Source: Miscanthus floridulus
Taxonomy: Eukaryota > Streptophyta > Magnoliopsida > Poales > Poaceae
Assembly: GCF_019320115.1 (NCBI RefSeq)
Contig: NC_089593.1
Location: 16,910,870-16,974,869 of the forward strand
Length of the DNA: 64,000 nt
Direction: 5' to 3'
The translations under genes and the position numbers were made by a program. Positions 59,926 through 64,000 of the stretch are shown piece after piece. The notes under the pieces were generated by a model that worked only from the letters and a program-made list of their open reading frames with translations, had not been told where the DNA came from and searched no databases. Position 1 is the first letter of the stretch, and each line of letters starts with the position of its first letter.

Positions 59926-61001
59926 TAGGATGTTCTTTTTGAGGCAACCCGCAGCCACTACATAAAAAGGTTGTTCATCATGGGAGTGATGGAGAACCAT
60001 CGGTTTTTAGCTTATCACCTCCACTTGTTTCCTGTCAAGTGAACACGACTGACATGAGCAAACCTACTTTGTCCACATCTTCGCACTTGGCAATTAAATG
60101 AGCCTAAAGCATGATAGAAAGTTTTTCAGAGAAAACTACCCCTTTACTGTCTTATGAGTGCCGCATTCCTTTTCCCTTCTCAAGCGCATGGACAGAGCCT
60201 TCGAGTATGCTGATGCGAACCATCACATGTAAGCCGCTCATCCATCTGCATGTATAAGCATGCTCCTGGATTCTGAAATAGAAACCAGAAGAAAGTCAGT
60301 CAGTTCCACTTCCACATTTTAACTGACCATTTTATGTTTATTAGCAAAACATCAAAGTAGAAAGCACAAACATATAACTGAAAAAAATCTAGTCAATAGG
60401 CACTACCAGCATCCCTCGTGTAGCATTGAGAGCTTAACTTCGGCAATTCCTAATGTTGCTAAATCAGGCATGCATCGATACCATAAGCAACAAATACACT
60501 TTTCATTATTTAAATTAAAATAGAGGCATAAAAGTTAAATTCATGAATCTAATTTTGCACATATTCTGAGTCTTTGATTGCGGGAAAAACCAATAAATGA
60601 CAACAAAACGTAAGATTCCTTTTGGAAGGTATCTAACAAAAAGATAAAGAACACAGTTTAGGTGGCTTTTAAGGACCGGTGTTGCTGCTATAATTTTTTT
60701 TTTCCAAAAGTAGCCTGATAAATTTCTCCTCAATCCACCAAATCCTCTCAATTATCACCACCCACTGTCATGTGCGTGAAGTTCTAGATCTTGCATCCAA
60801 ATCCCATTTGGTATGACACCAACTAGATGTTTGTGGTGCTGTCTCAACTTTGTTAGTGCCAAAGCAGAGACATGATAATATCTGAGATAATAAGCTTGAT
60901 CATTTAAGTATGTTAAAATCAAAGCTGAAGTTGAGTAGATGTATCCAATTGAGGCAGAGAAAAACATCGGTTTGATGGGATCATTGGTATGACCAGACAA
61001 A

Positions 61002-61191
61002 GGTCGTGTTTGTTTCGGATTAAAATCTGATTCTCGGTTGGCCTGCTGCAGGGTATTTGGCGGACGGTGGGCAAAATCACGCGGTGGGTGAACAGAGCAC
61101 AGTTCATTTTCTGCAGTGGGCAAACCGGAGCTCGGCAACCGCGGCTGTGTAAACGCAGCTCGATTCTCAGGAGAGTGGAAACAAACACACC
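61002..61191. mobile_element. GC-rich MITE
   Basis: Inverted ends GGTCGTGTTTGTTTCG and GGGTGTGTTTGTTTCC (14 of 16), flanked by a possible AAA duplication. Interior unusually GC-rich for a MITE, with CTGCAG palindromes at about 61047 and 61111. Confidence 0.55.
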
Positions 61192-61803
61192 CAAAGTAGC
61201 TATTGTGGCTTGGATAGCAGGGCAAACAACGAATTTTGTCAGCCCCCAAAAGGTATATGTAATGGTACTCTTCAGATGGCTAGGTCACAAGGATCACCTT
61301 GTGAAGATAAATAGATTGGAAGCCAAGTTATCTCTTTAATTAAGAATATGTCTGTTGCAAGTTAGGAAGGTAGGATCATATCTAAAAGATCCCATCAATA
61401 GTTGACCTAAGGGCCAAGTTATCTCTATATATATAAAATCAAGGGGGTATATCATGGCTCAAGTTCATTAAGGAGAAGTGAAGGGCTAGCCCCTTCTTTT
61501 TTTGAAAGAAAATGGCTAGCCCCTTCAGCTCTCAGCTCTCCAGATCCCCTGTGCTGCCTCGTAAATTCCTAGCCATAAGCCCATAACACTTTGCTGGTTA
61601 AATGGCTGATTATTTTCAGAAATTGGAGCAAGCACAGCACAGTGAATGTCAGTTTGAAGTAGGTGATAAACAGCATAATCAAAAGAGTACACAAGATATC
61701 CTATCCAATATGACCTGAGTATGAAAACATCCATTTTTTTCTTCTTAATATAATGAAGTGCAGTTCTCCTGCATTTTCGAGAAAATGAAAGCATCCATTT
61801 TCA

Positions 61804-61948
61804 GCCTTGTTTGGATACCCTCATATCTACCTCAATCCACATGGGTTGAGATGGATTGGAGTGGAATTTAACCTAACTTACACTCCAATCCACCTCAACA
61901 CATGCGGATTGAAGATTTGAAGTGAATACACAAGTATCAAAACAAGCC
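61804..61948. mobile_element. hAT-like foldback MITE
   Basis: Inverted ends GCCTTGTTTGGATAC and GGCTTGTTTTGATAC; the interior pairs ATCCACATGGGTTGAG-type with CACTCCAATCCACCTCA-type segments. Confidence 0.6.
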
Positions 61949-63744
61949 TTTCTAGATATAAAACCTATAACAGTCTGCTTGTTGTGAAACAGTTAAATAT
62001 GAAAATGAGATAGACAATAGTCCAAGATTGATTTTTTTTTTTCAAAAAAAAAAAAATACCATTCATACCAAGCTGATTGGAGCTTCATCAACAACTTCGG
62101 CGGGTTGGTCTGGTCCAAGACTGGGAAAGCAGCCACTCTTGCATCTCATATATTTCTGCAAACTGGTTTGAATAATTCAGCTCAAGTGAGTGTTATCCTG
62201 CACGTATGGATGAACAGAAAAACACATACAGAGAAACACAAACATTGCTCCAGTTTATATTATCCAATCTCAAGAAAGTTTCCTTGGGAATCGGGATGAT
62301 GATCTAACATCGACGAATTTATTGGCCATCAACTGAGAATGTGATGATGGATGTATTTTCACATCAAGAGCAAAATCTAGAACTAACAAGCTCCCAAGCT
62401 AACATGAACACTACTAAACATGAACAAATACTTCCTATCATGAAAGACCTACTAACAAAATGATCAAGGGTACATAGGATCCAGATGAGGTCCACGTCCA
62501 CAACAAATTTTCCCAACAATTTATAGCAACAATATTACTGACAGTGCTAATGATGTCATGCAGGCTTAATAGAAGTTATATCTGCTTTACATTAGAGCAA
62601 GGTGTACCCTTCAATTTTCAATGTGGGTCTTATAAATTATAATGCTAGCAACTATGGAATAATTCACACAGATTGTACAAAAAACAGGCTAACCATACCA
62701 ACACAACGGTGATTTCTTAGCATTCATCACTTTGTGAGCTACAGGCACAAGAGGCCCATCTCTTCCCAGCAATTTTTTGAGTGGGAGATAAAATTTTCCT
62801 CACCTATTCTTCATTTAAACAAGTAACTGATAATAGTTGATGACTTGATGATATCAAACTTGGCTGGCACTGCTTATCTATACATTTCCAATAGGGCTGG
62901 TTATGACATCACATTCAAATTGGAGGACAACTGGAAATGAATGTTAGTTGTTGTTTCTCTAGGATAGCAAAACCTCACAACTGATGTGCCAAGATCCGAA
63001 TTGGATCCTAATGTGCTTGTGCCAAGGTCAAATTCAGATGGCACCACCTATGGGACAGTATCTTGTGTAATTCTCCCGTCTTCCCCTATCCTTTCAGGTA
63101 TAAAGCTTACGTGGACCCTAGTCAAAATTCATATTCAATAATAAATATACACCCAGCCTAACTGTTGTCAGGGCAGAGCTAGACTCAGCACACCCTCACC
63201 TCCCCATTTTGCTTCAGATTCCCAATTCAGTCTATATGGGATGTTCCTTTTCAAGAGACCTAGACATCTGTCATACTCTCACCCAATAGCATAACCCAAA
63301 CCTAGGACAAGTAACATATGCACCCTCAGCAGAACTTCCATGTACAAGGACATAAAAAATTTAGGATGTCAATGTAAATTGTGTTGGTGCTGACAGATTG
63401 ATAGCAGTTGAAAATTGAAAAAAATACATGTAAATAGCAAAAGACGTTTATCAAGTTTGTATGTAACAGCCTGGAATGTTTCAGACTTCACTATAATACT
63501 GATGGTCCCGTCCAGATACAGTCTACTTGGCTATTCAATTGATAAGTTATGCAATCAAAATGGAACTTGCTACATGGCTAGTCGGCTAAAAAGAGTTGCT
63601 ATAGTGTGGCATGTCATTTGTAATTTGAGGATAATTGATTGAACTGCAACGATGGATGTAATTTGAAGATACACAATTGGACTCTTACATCTCGCATTTG
63701 TTCAGCACAGAGAGCCTGCTTGGAACACATGACTGTCCTCTTAC

Positions 63745-63823
63745 TTTGCAAACCAAGCTGCAGGATTCCCCGGGCCTAAATTCCATTTGAGATTTCATAA
63801 AGCAGTTCCCAGGTGCAGATTCA
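63745..63823 (-). CDS. Candidate internal exon of an unidentified gene
   Basis: On the minus strand a 79-bp segment is flanked by a pyrimidine-rich acceptor (CTTCTTATTTCTCTAAAG) and a donor AAA|GTAAGA. One frame is open through the segment and reads ESAPGNCFMKSQMEFRPGES followed by CSLVCK. The neighbouring sequence has stops in that frame, as expected for introns. I cannot name the family and no further exon was found with confidence, so this could be chance. Confidence 0.25.
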
Positions 63824-64000
63824 CTTTAGAGAAATAAGAAGGTGCTTAAAGTGGAAAGCCTTACCTTCCTACTACAACGTTAATGCCCAACAACTTTGAT
63901 ACAGAACTAGATTCAGTTGATCCTGGAGAATGTTTACATTCCATGATCATTTCCAACCATATAATTCAAAAAACAATGCATCATAAGCACTAGGAATAGA
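63824..64000. other. Right edge, nothing called
   Basis: AT-rich sequence, possibly intron of the gene to which 63745-63823 would belong. Confidence 0.3.

Larger units (their letters stand above)
59926..63744. other. Non-coding; possibly introns or 3' region of a minus-strand gene
   Basis: No convincing complete gene. A minus-strand frame at 61249-60755 runs through the MITE at 61002-61191 and so is unlikely to be a real ORF as a whole. A possible minus-strand splice acceptor (TTTCTATTTCAG) lies near 60275. MITEs at 61002-61191 and 61804-61948. Confidence 0.35.

Noticed and set aside
60755..61249. 164-codon minus-strand ORF
   Set aside because: Crosses a MITE with intact inverted ends, so it is not an ancestral coding unit; a short exon within it cannot be excluded.
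1..64000. tRNA, rRNA, organellar insertions or bacterial-type operons
   Set aside because: Looked for while reading; none recognised. Primer sites only resemble tRNA 3' ends.

Overview
The window is nuclear DNA of a grass, most likely a panicoid such as Saccharum, Miscanthus or Sorghum (inferred from intron-bearing plant genes, a chloroplast-targeted GUN4, grass-type MITEs and grass LTR-retrotransposon families). Three host genes are supported: the 5' end of an MGNC-type, probably DUF4228/PADRE, gene running off the left edge (1-149, minus); an intronless uncharacterised plant gene (21070-21810, minus); and a single-exon GUN4 gene for the tetrapyrrole-binding activator of Mg-chelatase (58649-59455, plus). 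One unassigned candidate exon lies at 63745-63823. Almost everything else is transposable-element DNA.

Two large insertion complexes dominate. Complex A (3181-17621) is a Mutator-like element of about 4.47 kb with about 220-bp terminal inverted repeats and a 9-bp target duplication. Its only recognisable gene is a decayed plant mobile domain (PMD, MAIN/PP7-long-form type) gene. A 9.96-kb Ty3/gypsy element of the Tat lineage (4057-14018, TSD CTACA) is inserted in that gene's 5' intron. The Tat element has one uninterrupted gag-pol frame of 2,215 codons broken by 19 nonsense codons, 17 of them TAG, plus an antisense accessory ORF and a 28-bp minisatellite in its 3' region.

Complex B (24542-52968) has five layers. 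A 5'-truncated LINE tail (TSD of 12 bp) was split by a minus-strand Copia (24555-52169, TSD ATCAT). The polypurine tract of that Copia was hit by a 4.0-kb gag-only LTR element (24862-42734), whose gag gene was broken 11 nt after its ATG by a 13.85-kb LARD-like element with 4.84-kb LTRs (26733-40584, TSD GGTTA). Independently a SIRE-type Copia (44417-51074, plus) entered the outer Copia; a deletion then removed its 3' end and the middle of its host. LTR divergences counted by eye (about 7%, 4% and 1-2% from outside in) agree with this order.

The remainder is MITE-rich intergenic sequence. In the decayed Tat, PMD and Copia genes most stops are TAG at positions where CAG or TGG is expected, as left by C-to-T decay of methylated DNA. 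No CRISPR array, tRNA, rRNA or organellar segment was recognised. No new multi-gene system was found; the most unusual items are the PMD-only MULE, the stop-codon pattern, the gag-only element and the tandem structure of the LARD LTRs.
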